A stretch of 64,000 nucleotides of DNA from Streptomyces coeruleorubidus (GTDB lineage: Bacteria > Actinomycetota > Actinomycetes > Streptomycetales > Streptomycetaceae): NCBI RefSeq assembly GCF_008705135.1, contig NZ_CP023694.1, positions 1,860,001 through 1,924,000 of the forward strand. Reading direction: 5' to 3'. Positions within the stretch are counted from its first letter, which is position 1. The number at the start of each line of letters is the position of its first letter. The position numbers and the translations under genes are program-made. Positions 15,567 to 23,407 of this stretch are shown one piece after another. The notes beneath the pieces were generated by a model. The model saw only the letters and a program-made list of their open reading frames with translations. It ran no database searches and was not told where the DNA came from.

Positions 15567-16781
15567 TCAGGCGCTGCGCCGGGGAAGCACCCCGCTGAGC
15601 AGGAACGCGACGCTCCGTTCCTTCTCCGTCCAGGTCCGGGTGTCGAGTTCGACGGACTGGAGCAGGGCGCACTCGACGCCGTATCCGTGCTCCGTCAGGT
15701 CCCGGCCGACGAGTTCGGCCGCGTCCCGGGTGGCGGCGTGCGTGACGATGCGCTGCGGGCGGCGGTCCGCGACGGCCGAGACGACGGCCGCTCCCCCGCC
15801 GGCGACGCGGACGACGTCGGGTTCGGGGAAGTTCTCCAGGACGTGCGGGGCGGCGCCGTGCACGATCTGGAGCTGGACGCCCAGGCGGCGGGCGGCCGCG
15901 TCGGTGCGGGCGCAGGCCGCCCGGTCGCTGTCGACGGCGATGACGGCGGCGCCGGCGCGTGCGGCCTCGACGGCGAAGGCACCGCTGCCGCAGCCGATGT
16001 CCCACACGAGGTCGCCGATACGGGGTCCGAGGCGGGCGAGTTGGGAGGCGCGCAGCAGTTGGGTCTCGCCCTCGCCGAGGTCACCGCCGTACGCCTCGGC
16101 GGGCAGGGACCAGCCGCGTGGTCCGGCGGACGGGTCGCGGCCGGCGATCCAGCCGCCGGTCTCCCCCGCGGTGCCGACCGGGCCGCCGAGGACGATGACG
16201 ACGTTGGGGTCGCGCCAGGTGTGGTCGGCGGCCTTCTCGGAGGTGACGACGCTGACCCGCTCGTGTGCGGTGCCGAGTTCCTCGCAGATGACGAAGGTGC
16301 GGTGGACTCCTTCGAGGAGCAGGCCGAGTTCGGCGGGGCCGGCGCCGGGTGAGGTGAGGACTGCCACCTTGGTGTGGGCGCGGCATACATTCACCGCGCG
16401 GCGCAGGGTGCGGCGGTGTGCGACGACCACCTGTGCGTCGTCCCAGGGCATGCCGGCGCGGGCGAAGGCGGCGGCGACGGAGGAGACGGCGGGGACGACC
16501 TCTACTTCGAGGCCGAACTCGGGAGCGCGCAGGGTGCGGACGACGCCGAAGAAGCCGGGGTCGCCGTCGGCGAGCACGACGGCCGTGCCGCGGTGGGCGG
16601 CGATGCGGCGGGCGGCGAGGGCGACGCTGCCGAGGCGGATGCGCTCGGCGCCGGCGGGTACCTCCGGGAGCGCCAGATGGTGGGCTGCGCCCGCCACGAG
16701 CGTGGCGGCACCCAGGGCGGCGCGTGCCGCGGCGGTCAGCGGCGAACCGTCCCAGCCGATCACCGTGACCCGGTCGGCCAT
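15567..16781 (-). CDS. cobL: Precorrin-6Y C5,15-methyltransferase, decarboxylating (CbiE-CbiT fusion)
   Basis: A 404-residue protein with two methyltransferase units. The CbiE-type N-terminal half (about 1-200) has VTVIGWDGSPLTAAARAAL, VVLADGDPGFFGVVRTL and AFARAGMPWDDAQVVVAHRR. The CbiT-type C-terminal half has DLVWDIGCGSGAFAVEAAR (SAM motif I) and VIAVDSDRAACARTDAAARRL. The fusion methylates C5 and C15 of the corrin ring and removes an acetate carboxyl in aerobic-type cobalamin synthesis. Full length and intact motifs suggest activity. It lies upstream of bluB-cobT on the same strand. Other corrin-ring genes must lie elsewhere. Confidence 0.92.
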   Translation of the reverse strand: MADRVTVIGWDGSPLTAAARAALGAATLVAGAAHHLALPEVPAGAERIRLGSVALAARRIAAHRGTAVVLADGDPGFFGVVRTLRAPEFGLEVEVVPAVSSVAAAFARAGMPWDDAQVVVAHRRTLRRAVNVCRAHTKVAVLTSPGAGPAELGLLLEGVHRTFVICEELGTAHERVSVVTSEKAADHTWRDPNVVIVLGGPVGTAGETGGWIAGRDPSAGPRGWSLPAEAYGGDLGEGETQLLRASQLARLGPRIGDLVWDIGCGSGAFAVEAARAGAAVIAVDSDRAACARTDAAARRLGVQLQIVHGAAPHVLENFPEPDVVRVAGGGAAVVSAVADRRPQRIVTHAATRDAAELVGRDLTEHGYGVECALLQSVELDTRTWTEKERSVAFLLSGVLPRRSA

Positions 16782-16934
16782 CGTCGTCAGTCTCCAGGGT
16801 TTTCGCAGGTCGTCTGTGTGCCGTGTGATGAGGGGCCCGCGGGCGGGCTCCGTGAGACTACCCGGTGAAGCCGGCGAAGGGGGCGGCGGTGCCGTCGCGC
16901 AGGTGTCCGTTCCGGTCGGTTCCGGTCGCCGGAA

Positions 16935-17567
16935 TCAGTTCCAGTCGCCGAAGGACGTGAAGCCGCCGGGCAGCTGGTCGCCCACGCCTTCGAGGTCCTC
17001 GGGGAGCAGGCTCCAGACGATCAGGTCGGTGCGGACCTCGGTCCACTCGCCGTCGTCCGTCCGTGCCCGGGCTATCCAGGCGCCGCGCAGCACTCCCTCG
17101 CTGATGCAGCCGATCTTCTGGGCCACCTGCTGGGAGGCGGTGTTGTCGGCCGGGGTGCGCAGTTCCAGGCGCTCGAACTTCTGGTCGTTGAAGAGCCACT
17201 GCGCGGTGATGAGCGCCGCCTCGGAGGCGTAGCCCTCGCCGCGGGCCCAGGGGGCGATGACGTAGGAGATCTCGCTGGAGCGGATCCGCCAGTCGGTGTT
17301 GCGGAGGTGGACGACGCCGACGAGGCGCTGGGTGAGGAACTCGGTGACCGCGAAGACGATGCCGCGGCCCTCGGCCCGTTCGGCGGGGGCCAGTTCGGTG
17401 ATCCAGGAGCGGGCGTGGGCCTCGGTGTAGGGCCGCGGGACGGAGGTCCAGGCGGTGACGAGCTCGTCGTTCATCATGTCGGCGAACGATTGGATGTCCG
17501 GCTCCTCGAAGGGACGCAGGACCAACCGCTCCGTGCTGATGGAGACGTTGGGAAAGGTGCTCGTCAT
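16935..17567 (-). CDS. GNAT acetyltransferase, RimJ/RimL type
   Basis: A 210-residue protein from ATG 17567 (MTSTFPNVSISTERLVLRPF), with GGAG 7 bp upstream. The opening TERLVLRPFEEPDI is the usual start of the RimJ/RimL branch. SEISYVIAPWARGEGYASEAA is the acetyl-CoA loop, and RLELRTPADNTASQQVAQKIG carries motif B with Asn. RimJ/RimL enzymes acetylate ribosomal-protein N-termini, but most relatives act on other amines, so the substrate is open. It lies between cobL and metQ, with a terminator separating it from metQ. Confidence 0.85.
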   Translation of the reverse strand: MTSTFPNVSISTERLVLRPFEEPDIQSFADMMNDELVTAWTSVPRPYTEAHARSWITELAPAERAEGRGIVFAVTEFLTQRLVGVVHLRNTDWRIRSSEISYVIAPWARGEGYASEAALITAQWLFNDQKFERLELRTPADNTASQQVAQKIGCISEGVLRGAWIARARTDDGEWTEVRTDLIVWSLLPEDLEGVGDQLPGGFTSFGDWN

Positions 17568-17646
17568 GCGCCGCTCCGTTACCTTCGGTGAACCTTCAGG
17601 GCCTGCTGAACTGCCCAGCATGCAGCATGAAAGCACTGATCCGCAC

Positions 17647-17684
17647 CACGGGGTCCTCCCCACCGGGTGGGGGCGGACCCCGTG
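17647..17684 (-). terminator. Terminator of the metNIQ operon
   Basis: An outer 10-bp stem (CACGGGGTCC, 17647-17656, with 17675-17684) encloses an inner CCCCAC/GTGGGG stem. It starts 24 bp beyond the stop of metQ. Confidence 0.75.
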
Positions 17685-17707
17685 CGTGACGGGTGCCGGG
17701 CGTGGGC

Positions 17708-18529
17708 TCAGAAGGAGGCGAGCACGGAGCCGTCGGCGTACTTGTCCTGGATGAACTTCTTCACCTCGGGCGAGGTGAGGAGCTTCGCGAGCTTCTTCAC
17801 CCGCGGGTCGTTCTCCTGGCCCTTCTTGACGGCGAGGAAGTTGCCGTAAGGGTTGTTCTTCGGGGACTCCAGGACGAGGGCGTCCTTCGACGGCTTGAGG
17901 TCGGACTCGATGGCGTAGTTGCCGTTGACGACGGCGGCGTCCACGTCGTCGAGGGAGCGCGGCGTCTGGGCCGCCTCCAGCTCCTTGAACTTGAGCTTCT
18001 TCGGGTTCTTGGTGATGTCGGAGGGGGTCGCCTCGTTGCCGACGCCGTCCTTGAGGGTGATGAGCCCGTGGGCGGCGAGGAGCTTGAGCGCGCGGGCCTC
18101 GTTGACCGTGTCGTTGGGGACGGCGACGGTCGCACCGCTCTTCAGGTCGCCGGCCTTCTCGGCCTTGCGGGAGTAGAGGCCGAGCGGCTCCAGGTGGACC
18201 GTGACGACGGGCACGATGTCCGTGCCGTTCTTCTTGTTGTAGTCGTCGAGGTACGGCTTGTTCTGGAAGTAGTTGGCGCCGACGGAGCCGTCCTGCGTCG
18301 CGGGGTTCTGCGACGTGTAGTCGGTGAACTCCTTGACCTCCAGGTCGAGGCCCTCCTTCTTCGCCAGGTTGTCCTTGACGTAGTTGAGGATCTCGGCGTG
18401 CGGGACGGGGCTCGCGGCGACGATCAGGGGTCCGTCGGAGCCGGAGTTGCCCGCGCCGCAAGCGCTGAGCCCGAGGGTGAGGGCTCCGGCGGCGAGGACG
18501 GCGGTGGTGATCTTGGCGGTGTTACGCAC
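17708..18529 (-). CDS. metQ: D/L-methionine-binding lipoprotein of an ABC importer
   Basis: A 273-residue lipoprotein. The signal peptide (MRNTAKITTAVLAAGALTLG) ends in the lipobox LSAC with Cys24, where lipid is attached. The mature part has the NlpA/MetQ features IVAASPVPHAEILNYVK, VGANYFQNKPYLDDYN, GLYSRKAEKAGDL and TVAVPNDTVNEARALKLL. It binds methionine outside the membrane and passes it to MetI. It is the last gene of the operon, 61 bp after metI. The alternative is a lipoprotein for another sulfur compound, but the whole operon is of the methionine uptake type. Confidence 0.92.
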   Translation of the reverse strand: MRNTAKITTAVLAAGALTLGLSACGAGNSGSDGPLIVAASPVPHAEILNYVKDNLAKKEGLDLEVKEFTDYTSQNPATQDGSVGANYFQNKPYLDDYNKKNGTDIVPVVTVHLEPLGLYSRKAEKAGDLKSGATVAVPNDTVNEARALKLLAAHGLITLKDGVGNEATPSDITKNPKKLKFKELEAAQTPRSLDDVDAAVVNGNYAIESDLKPSKDALVLESPKNNPYGNFLAVKKGQENDPRVKKLAKLLTSPEVKKFIQDKYADGSVLASF

Positions 18530-18591
18530 GAAAAGTGCCTTTCCTTATGGCCTTGCGGGTGGTGCGGCCCCGTTGTGGGTGAACGGGGAGT

Positions 18592-19299
18592 TCAGGAGGC
18601 GGCTTTGAGCAGCCGCAGTTTCGGGGCGGGGCCCGAGTGGGCGCCGCGGCGGTGCAGGGAGCGGGCCGCGTAGTCGCCGGCGAACTGGATGACCGAGATG
18701 ACGACGGCGAGGATCGCGACGGTGATCCACATCATCTGGGTCTCGAAGCGCTGGTAGCCGTAGCGGATGGCGATGTCGCCGAGGCCGCCGGCGCCGACGG
18801 TGCCCGCCATCGCGGAGTAGCCGATGAGGGCGACGACCGTGGTCGTGGTGCTGGAGATCAGCGACGGCAGGGACTCGGGGACGAGGACCTTGCGGACGAC
18901 GGTCCAGGTGTTGCCGCCCATGGCCTGCACGGCCTCGACGAGTCCGTGGTCCACTTCGCGGACTGCCGTCTCGACCAGACGCGCGAAGAAGGGGATGGCG
19001 CCGACGGCGAGCGGCACGATGGCGGCCTCGCGGCCGATGGTCGTGCCGGTGATCCAGCGGGTGAAGGTCATCAGCGCGACCATCAGGATGATGAACGGCA
19101 GCGAGCGGGCGATGTTCACGATCTGCCCGATGACCTTGTTGGCGACGACGTTCTGGAGCAGCCCGCCGCGGTCGGTCAGGACCAGCAGGATCCCGAGCGG
19201 CAGTCCGCCGACGACGGCGATGAGCGTGGACCAGCCGACCATGTAGAGCGTGTCCCAACACGCCTGCTCCAGCAGGGGCTGCATTTCGGACCAGGTCAC
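18592..19299 (-). CDS. metI: Methionine ABC importer permease
   Basis: A 235-residue permease from GTG 19299 (VTWSEMQPLLEQACWDTLYM). The start overlaps the metN stop by 4 bp (GTGA) and has GGAAGG upstream. Five membrane segments are visible, beginning YMVGWSTLIAVVGGLPLGIL. The ABC-coupling (EAA) loop reads VEAVQAMGGNTWTVVRKVLVPE. AMAGTVGAGGLGDIAIRYGY is typical of MetI. Length and motifs are those of a complete protein. It pairs with MetN on the inside and MetQ on the outside. Confidence 0.93.
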   Translation of the reverse strand: MTWSEMQPLLEQACWDTLYMVGWSTLIAVVGGLPLGILLVLTDRGGLLQNVVANKVIGQIVNIARSLPFIILMVALMTFTRWITGTTIGREAAIVPLAVGAIPFFARLVETAVREVDHGLVEAVQAMGGNTWTVVRKVLVPESLPSLISSTTTTVVALIGYSAMAGTVGAGGLGDIAIRYGYQRFETQMMWITVAILAVVISVIQFAGDYAARSLHRRGAHSGPAPKLRLLKAAS

Positions 19300-20330
19300 T
19301 GGGCACCTTCCTTCACCAGTACGGACTCGTGGCCCGGGACGTCGATCTGGAGGCCCTTCTCGCGCAGGAAGCCGATCGGCACGACGTTGTCCTCGTAGCG
19401 GCCGGGCAGTTCGATGCGCATCCGGCCGACCTGGAGGCCGCCGACGGTGTCGATGGCCGCACCGAGGATCGATATGTCGATGTTGTAGGTGCGGGCGAGC
19501 TGCGAGATGACGGGCTGGGTCGCGCTCTCGCCCTGGAAGGTGACGTCGACGACGGTGCGGTCCTCGCCGGAGGCCTCGCCGTCGAGCGGGAACAGCGCGG
19601 CGGCCAGCTCGGAGCCGGGGGTGGCGAGCAGTTCGCTGACGGTGCCCGACTCGACGATGCGCCCGTTCTCCATGAGCGCGGCCGAGTCGCAGACCGACTT
19701 CACGACGTCCATCTCGTGCGTGATGAGCAGGACGGTCAGGCCGAGCTGCCGGTTCAGGTCGCGCAGCAGCGCCAGGATCGATCGGGTGGTCTCCGGGTCG
19801 AGGGCGCTGGTGGCCTCGTCGGACAGCAGCACCTTCGGGTCGCCGGCCAGGGCGCGGGCGATGCCGACGCGCTGCTTCTGGCCACCGGAGAGCTGCGCCG
19901 GGTAGGCGCCCGCCTTGTCGGCGAGGCCGACCAGGTCGAGCAACTCCAGTGCCTTGCGGGAGCGTTCCCCGCCGGACTTGCCGAGGATCTCCAGCGGCAG
20001 TTCGACGTTGTCCTGGACCGTCCGGGAGGACAGCAGGTTGAAGTGCTGGAAGACCATGCCGATCCGGCTGCGCGCCTGCCGCAGTTCCCTTCCGGCGCGT
20101 GAGCCGCGGCCGGCCAGGGCGGTGAGGTCCTGTCCGGCGACCGTCACGGTGCCGGAGGTGGGGCGCTCCAGGAGGTTGACGCAGCGGATCAGCGAGGACT
20201 TGCCGGCACCGGACTGGCCGATGACGCCGTACACCTCGCCTTCGCGGACGTGCAGGTCGACGCCGTCCAGGGCGGTGACCTCGCGGCCGCGCGAACGGTA
20301 GACCTTGGTCAGGTCCGTTGTGGTGATCAC
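19296..20330 (-). CDS. metN: Methionine ABC importer ATP-binding protein
   Basis: A 344-residue protein from GTG 20330 (VITTTDLTKVYRSRGREVTA) with GGAAA upstream. Walker A is GQSGAGKSSLIR, the signature is LSGGQKQRVGIARAL, Walker B is PKVLLSDEATSALD and the switch His lies in LLITHEMDV. After about residue 265 comes a NIL domain (VVDVTFQGESATQPVISQLA), the C-terminal methionine-sensing domain that lets methionine trans-inhibit transport. It heads the metN-metI-metQ operon, about 200 bp downstream of a short leader peptide. Confidence 0.93.
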   Translation of the reverse strand: MITTTDLTKVYRSRGREVTALDGVDLHVREGEVYGVIGQSGAGKSSLIRCVNLLERPTSGTVTVAGQDLTALAGRGSRAGRELRQARSRIGMVFQHFNLLSSRTVQDNVELPLEILGKSGGERSRKALELLDLVGLADKAGAYPAQLSGGQKQRVGIARALAGDPKVLLSDEATSALDPETTRSILALLRDLNRQLGLTVLLITHEMDVVKSVCDSAALMENGRIVESGTVSELLATPGSELAAALFPLDGEASGEDRTVVDVTFQGESATQPVISQLARTYNIDISILGAAIDTVGGLQVGRMRIELPGRYEDNVVPIGFLREKGLQIDVPGHESVLVKEGAQ

Positions 20331-20537
20331 GTGGGTTTCCGTCACTGTCGAGTGCGCGGGCGTGGGTGTGCCCGGGCACAGGTGCATTCGTTCAGGGACG
20401 CGACACGGTTCTCGCTGGGGCGGGGAACCGGAGAGAACATGTGCGCGGTCGGCTTGGTGTCACGCACGGCTCAGGGCGTGCGGACATGCCGCGGTCTCGC
20501 TTCGGGGCGCGAGCTCAGGGGGTGGTGCGGGGGCCCT
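20331..20537 (-). promoter_or_regulatory. Untranslated leader between the Cys/Met peptide and metN
   Basis: About 207 bp with no gene. It holds several GC-rich hairpins, such as the self-complementary GTGCCCGGGCAC, that could form alternative structures depending on where a ribosome stalls on the upstream peptide. I did not resolve a definite terminator/antiterminator pair. The regulatory role is inferred from position. Confidence 0.4.
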
Positions 20538-20624
20538 CTAGAAGGCGCACATTCGACACATACAACGAGCACCGGGCGTCATGGTCGCCTCGGTCGCGGG
20601 AATGCGGTCGCTCGTCGTGGTCAT
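20538..20624 (-). CDS. Cys/Met-tailed leader peptide upstream of metNIQ
   Basis: A 28-residue frame from ATG 20624 (MTTTSDRIPATEATMTPGAR) ends CMCRMCAF followed by TAG. Three Cys and two Met codons fall within six codons at the end of the frame, just before the untranslated leader of a methionine importer operon. This is the layout of a ribosome-mediated attenuator: low charged tRNA-Cys or tRNA-Met would stall ribosomes near the stop and change mRNA folding. No clear Shine-Dalgarno is present. TTTACT 7-12 bp before the ATG suggests a leaderless start. The amino-acid pattern is seen directly and regulation is inferred. Confidence 0.65.
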   Translation of the reverse strand: MTTTSDRIPATEATMTPGARCMCRMCAF

Positions 20625-20663
20625 GCCGTCAGTAAAACACGCGTACGGTCCTGACCGGCCGCT

Positions 20664-20684
20664 GCTGTCCGGATGCTGGACAGC
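20664..20684. promoter_or_regulatory. Inverted repeat, candidate operator or terminator
   Basis: GCTGTCC (20664-20670) and GGACAGC (20678-20684) are perfect arms 7 bp apart, and a further GGACAG follows nearby. It lies downstream of the HAD gene stop (20717) and about 40 bp upstream of the leader peptide. It could end the HAD transcript or bind a regulator of the methionine operon. Confidence 0.4.
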
Positions 20685-20716
20685 GGTGGACAGGGTCCGG
20701 ACACGACCGGCTCCCG

Positions 20717-21367
20717 TCAGCCTCGCAGGGAGATCTCCACACCCCGCTCGGTGACCAGTGCGGACAAGGCCGACAGGTTCTCGACCACCAGATCGGCCTG
20801 GAGCTCGTCGGCCCGGTGGGTTGTGGCCAACGCCACGGTGGTCATGCCGGCGGCCCGGCCGGCCGTCAGACCCGCGGGAGCGTCCTCGAAGACGACGCAC
20901 CGGGCGGGGTCGACGCCGAGGGTGCGGGCGGCGAGCAGGTAGGGCTCGGGGTCCGGCTTGCCGCGGGTGATGTCGTCGGCGGCGACGAGCGTCTTGGGCA
21001 GGATGCCGACGGCGTCGAGCCGGGCCTCGGCCAGCCGTCGGGTGGCGGAGGTGACGACGGCCCAGCGCTCGGCGGGCAGGGCGTCGAGGAAGGCGCGGGT
21101 CCCCGGCAGCAGGTGCACACCGCCGTTGGGCACGTCCTCCACCTCGAGGTCCTCGATCCGCGCGACGGCCTCCGGCACGACGTCGGCGGGCAGCAGGTCG
21201 GCGGCTATCTCGGCGGCCGGCCGGCCGTGCAGCTCGACCCGGGCGAACTCCTCGGCCGTGATCCCGTACTCCGTGGCCCACCGCGTCCAGCAGCGGTCCA
21301 CCGAGGCGAGGGAGGAGACCAGGGTTCCGTCGTTGTCGAACAGCAGGGCGTGCGCGTGGATCTTCAT
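20717..21367 (-). CDS. HAD-family sugar-phosphate phosphatase-like protein
   Basis: A 216-residue haloacid-dehalogenase hydrolase from ATG 21367 (MKIHAHALLFDNDGTLVSS). Motif I is FDNDGTL with the Asp nucleophile and general acid, motif II is VVTSATRR, the motif III Lys lies in RGKPDPEPYL, and motif IV is VVFEDAPAGLTAG. The helical cap between residues 15 and 80 and the EDAPAG motif place it with beta-phosphoglucomutase or 2-deoxyglucose/glycerol-phosphate phosphatases. GAGG lies just upstream of the start. It is probably monocistronic. Confidence 0.87.
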   Translation of the reverse strand: MKIHAHALLFDNDGTLVSSLASVDRCWTRWATEYGITAEEFARVELHGRPAAEIAADLLPADVVPEAVARIEDLEVEDVPNGGVHLLPGTRAFLDALPAERWAVVTSATRRLAEARLDAVGILPKTLVAADDITRGKPDPEPYLLAARTLGVDPARCVVFEDAPAGLTAGRAAGMTTVALATTHRADELQADLVVENLSALSALVTERGVEISLRG

Positions 21368-21436
21368 GACCTCGACCCTACGGTGCGGGCCAGGGCCGCA
21401 GGCATCGGGCCTTTTCGGCCGTAATAAGGTCGCAGC

Positions 21437-21796
21437 ATGCTTGATGCCCTGACGCTGGTGACCGGCGTCGCCGCGCTGCTGCTCGCCGCCTGGTGCGGCT
21501 GGGCCGCCTACCGTGACCAGCCGACGAAGGACTGGCACTTCATCGGGATGGCCGTGGTCACGCTGCTGACGCTGATCCAGCTGGCGGCCGGGATCGTGCT
21601 GCTGGCGCGGGGCGAGAAGCCGGAGCAGGGCACGACGATCTTCGTGGCGTATCTGCTGGGGGCGTTCGCGTGCGTCCCGGCGGCGGGGTTCATGTCACTG
21701 GCGGAGCGCACCCGGTGGGGTTCGGTGACGGTCGCCGCCGGCGGTGTGGTGCTGGCTGTGCTGGAGGTGCGGCTCTATGACATCTGGGGAGGCTGA
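21437..21796 (+). CDS. Four-span membrane protein of unknown function
   Basis: A 119-residue, very hydrophobic protein with four likely membrane segments: TLVTGVAALLLAAWCGWAAY, GMAVVTLLTLIQLAAGIVLL, FVAYLLGAFACVPAAGFMSL and SVTVAAGGVVLAVLEVRLY. The loops are short and charged, and no transport or enzyme motif is visible. The next gene begins at a GTG two bases after this stop, so the two form a pair and may make a membrane complex. Divergent from the HAD gene. Function unknown. Confidence 0.8.
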   Translation: MLDALTLVTGVAALLLAAWCGWAAYRDQPTKDWHFIGMAVVTLLTLIQLAAGIVLLARGEKPEQGTTIFVAYLLGAFACVPAAGFMSLAERTRWGSVTVAAGGVVLAVLEVRLYDIWGG

Positions 21797-21797
21797 G

Positions 21798-22208
21798 GTG
21801 AGCCGGCGGCGGCTGATCAGCGGGCCGGGCACGCTGCTGGTGTGGCTGTACGGCGTGATGGTCGTCGGGGCGGTGTCGCGGTCCGCGTATCAGATCGCGA
21901 CGGAGTTCGACCGGGCGCCGCTGGCGTACTCACTGTCCGCCGTGGCGGGTGTCGTGTACGGGTTCATCACGTACTCGCTGGTGCGGGGCGGGGAGACGGC
22001 GCGGCGGGTTGCGCTGGTGTGTTGTGTCGCGGAGTTGGTGGGTGTGCTGACGGTGGGGACGTGGACCTTGGTCGAGCCGTCGGCATTTCCTGACGCGACC
22101 GTGTGGTCGGACTTCGGGATGGGCTACCTGTTCATTCCGGTCTTGTTGCCGTTGTCGGCGATCTACTGGCTGCGGACGTCGCGTGCGCGGCAGGGGGATA
22201 CGGGCTGA
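21798..22208 (+). CDS. Membrane protein, partner of the preceding gene
   Basis: A 136-residue protein from GTG 21798 (VSRRRLISGPGTLLVWLYGV), with GGGAGG 6 bp upstream inside the end of the previous gene. Four membrane segments can be drawn (LLVWLYGVMVVGAVS, LAYSLSAVAGVVYGFITYSL, VALVCCVAELVGVLTVGTW, MGYLFIPVLLPLSAIYWL). Residues after the third segment (VEPSAFPDATVWSDFG) make a short outer loop. No known family motif. Co-translated with the upstream membrane protein. Confidence 0.8.
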   Translation: MSRRRLISGPGTLLVWLYGVMVVGAVSRSAYQIATEFDRAPLAYSLSAVAGVVYGFITYSLVRGGETARRVALVCCVAELVGVLTVGTWTLVEPSAFPDATVWSDFGMGYLFIPVLLPLSAIYWLRTSRARQGDTG

Positions 22209-22230
22209 GGGGCGCCGGCGACTGCAGGTG

Positions 22231-22265
22231 CGTCGTGGCTGTTCGCGCAGTTCCCCGCGCCCCTA
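22231..22265. repeat. REP-like intergenic repeat, short form
   Basis: Read on the minus strand it is GGGGCGCGGGGAACTGCGCG followed by AACAGCCAC. This core recurs at 62841-62875 and, in longer form, at 35229-35310 and 44098-44185. It lies between two convergent genes, where it could form a hairpin and help end both transcripts. Confidence 0.65.
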
Positions 22266-22269
22266 GGAA

Positions 22270-22767
22270 TCAAGCCGTCGCTGCGTACGTACTGGCCGGC
22301 TTCTCCAGGACGATCATCGGGATGCCGTCCGCGCCCTGGGACGTGCCCACCGTTTCGTAGCCCACCTTGCGGTAGAGGCGGAGGTGACCCTCGCTGCGGT
22401 GGCCGGTGTGGAGACGGAAGCGCTTGGCGCCGTGCTGGTCCGCGAGGGCCGATTCGGCCGCGCGGAGGAGGCGGGCGCCGATGCCGTGGCCCTGGAGGCG
22501 GGGGTGGACGCACAGCTTGCCGATGGCGGCGGCGCCGTCCTCGGTCACCGAGCCGCGGACCGAGCCGACGACCTCCTCGCCGAGCCGGGCCACGAAGACA
22601 CAGTCGCGGGCGACCTCCTCGCGGACCGAGTCGAGGGTTTGGACGAGCGGGTCGATGCGGTAGTTGCCGTACAGCGCCGCCTCCGGCTGGAAGCACAGGT
22701 ACTGCAGCCTGAAAATCTGCTCCGCGTCCTGCGCGGTCGCCGCAGAGATGGTCACGCTCATGCCCAT
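22270..22767 (-). CDS. GNAT acetyltransferase
   Basis: A 165-residue single-domain GNAT protein. I take ATG 22767 (MGMSVTISAATAQDAEQIF) because GGGAGG lies 10 bp before it. An ATG at 22788 lacks a site. IGKLCVHPRLQGHGIGARLLRAA is the acetyl-CoA-binding motif A, and HLRLYRKVGYE is motif B with the conserved Tyr. EEVVGSVRGSV is the preceding strand. This looks like a free-living small-molecule or peptide acetyltransferase with an unknown target. It is convergent with the membrane gene pair and follows the sigma-factor gene on the same strand. Confidence 0.85.
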   Translation of the reverse strand: MGMSVTISAATAQDAEQIFRLQYLCFQPEAALYGNYRIDPLVQTLDSVREEVARDCVFVARLGEEVVGSVRGSVTEDGAAAIGKLCVHPRLQGHGIGARLLRAAESALADQHGAKRFRLHTGHRSEGHLRLYRKVGYETVGTSQGADGIPMIVLEKPASTYAATA

Positions 22768-22824
22768 GTGCGCACGCCTCCCGCTCATCTGATCACCTGT
22801 CGTTCCTCACTCCTATCCCCCTCC

Positions 22825-23319
22825 TCAGCGGGCCGCAACCTCCGGTGTGAGCAATCTGCGCAGACATCCCAGGCATCTCGAACGTTCCGGGCCAAGACTC
22901 CCCTGTGAGATACCCAACTCCCCTGCGATTTCCCGGTATGTCAGGTCCTCGGGAGAGAGCAGGGCCTCCATCAGCCGGGGACAGCGGCCGGGGAGGCGGC
23001 GTACGGCCGCGCGCAGGGCACGGCCGCGGGCGGCGGCGAGGGCGAGCTGTTCGGGGCCGCGGTCGCCGTCCTCGGCGGGTTCGACGCCGTACGGCCGTTC
23101 GAGGCGGCTCGTACGGCGGGTGCGGCGCGCTTCCGAGCGGACGGCCCGGCGGAGCCATCGCTGCGGGTCGAGCGGCGGACCCTCGGCGTCGAGGCGCTCC
23201 AGCAGGCGCAGCCAGACCGCCTGCTCCAGATCACCCGGCTCGGCTCCGGTGGCATATGCCTCCGCGGAGGCCTCGGCGGTGAGCAGCGGGCGGAGCGCGG
23301 TGACCAGGTCGTGGGTCAT
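22825..23319 (-). CDS. ECF-like RNA polymerase sigma factor
   Basis: A 164-residue protein with the two-domain plan of an extracytoplasmic-function sigma factor. A short region 2 (about 20-70, DLEQAVWLRLLERLDAEGPP then WLRRAVRSEARRTRR) is followed by a linker and region 4 (about 100-160) with the helix-turn-helix LTYREIAGELGISQGSLGPE and RSRCLGCLRRLL. Region 2 is short compared with typical ECF factors (about 180-200 residues in all), so its activity is less sure. No anti-sigma gene lies next to it. The start ATG 23319 has no Shine-Dalgarno and may be leaderless. Confidence 0.75.
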   Translation of the reverse strand: MTHDLVTALRPLLTAEASAEAYATGAEPGDLEQAVWLRLLERLDAEGPPLDPQRWLRRAVRSEARRTRRTSRLERPYGVEPAEDGDRGPEQLALAAARGRALRAAVRRLPGRCPRLMEALLSPEDLTYREIAGELGISQGSLGPERSRCLGCLRRLLTPEVAAR

Positions 23320-23407
23320 ATGCGGAGCGACGCGGCCGCCCGGGCCACGGGTTGCCCCGGCGGCCGAAGCTCACTCGACCGGGGGGTGTGGGCTCACATG
23401 TTGACGC

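Noticed and set aside
16935-18461. Open frame joining the RimJ/RimL-type acetyltransferase with a metQ shadow as one 508-residue protein
   Set aside because: The first part is an antisense-like frame over metQ, and the acetyltransferase starts cleanly at ATG 17567 with its own site. It is not a fusion.
18592-20379. Open frame joining metI to an out-of-frame reading of metN as one protein
   Set aside because: The front part is Arg/Pro-rich noise in the wrong frame of metN. metI begins at GTG 19299 with overlap and a ribosome site.
20331-20716. SAM riboswitch upstream of metNIQ
   Set aside because: No recognisable SAM-family core was seen by eye, and the Cys/Met leader peptide is a better explanation. 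A covariance-model search could overturn this.
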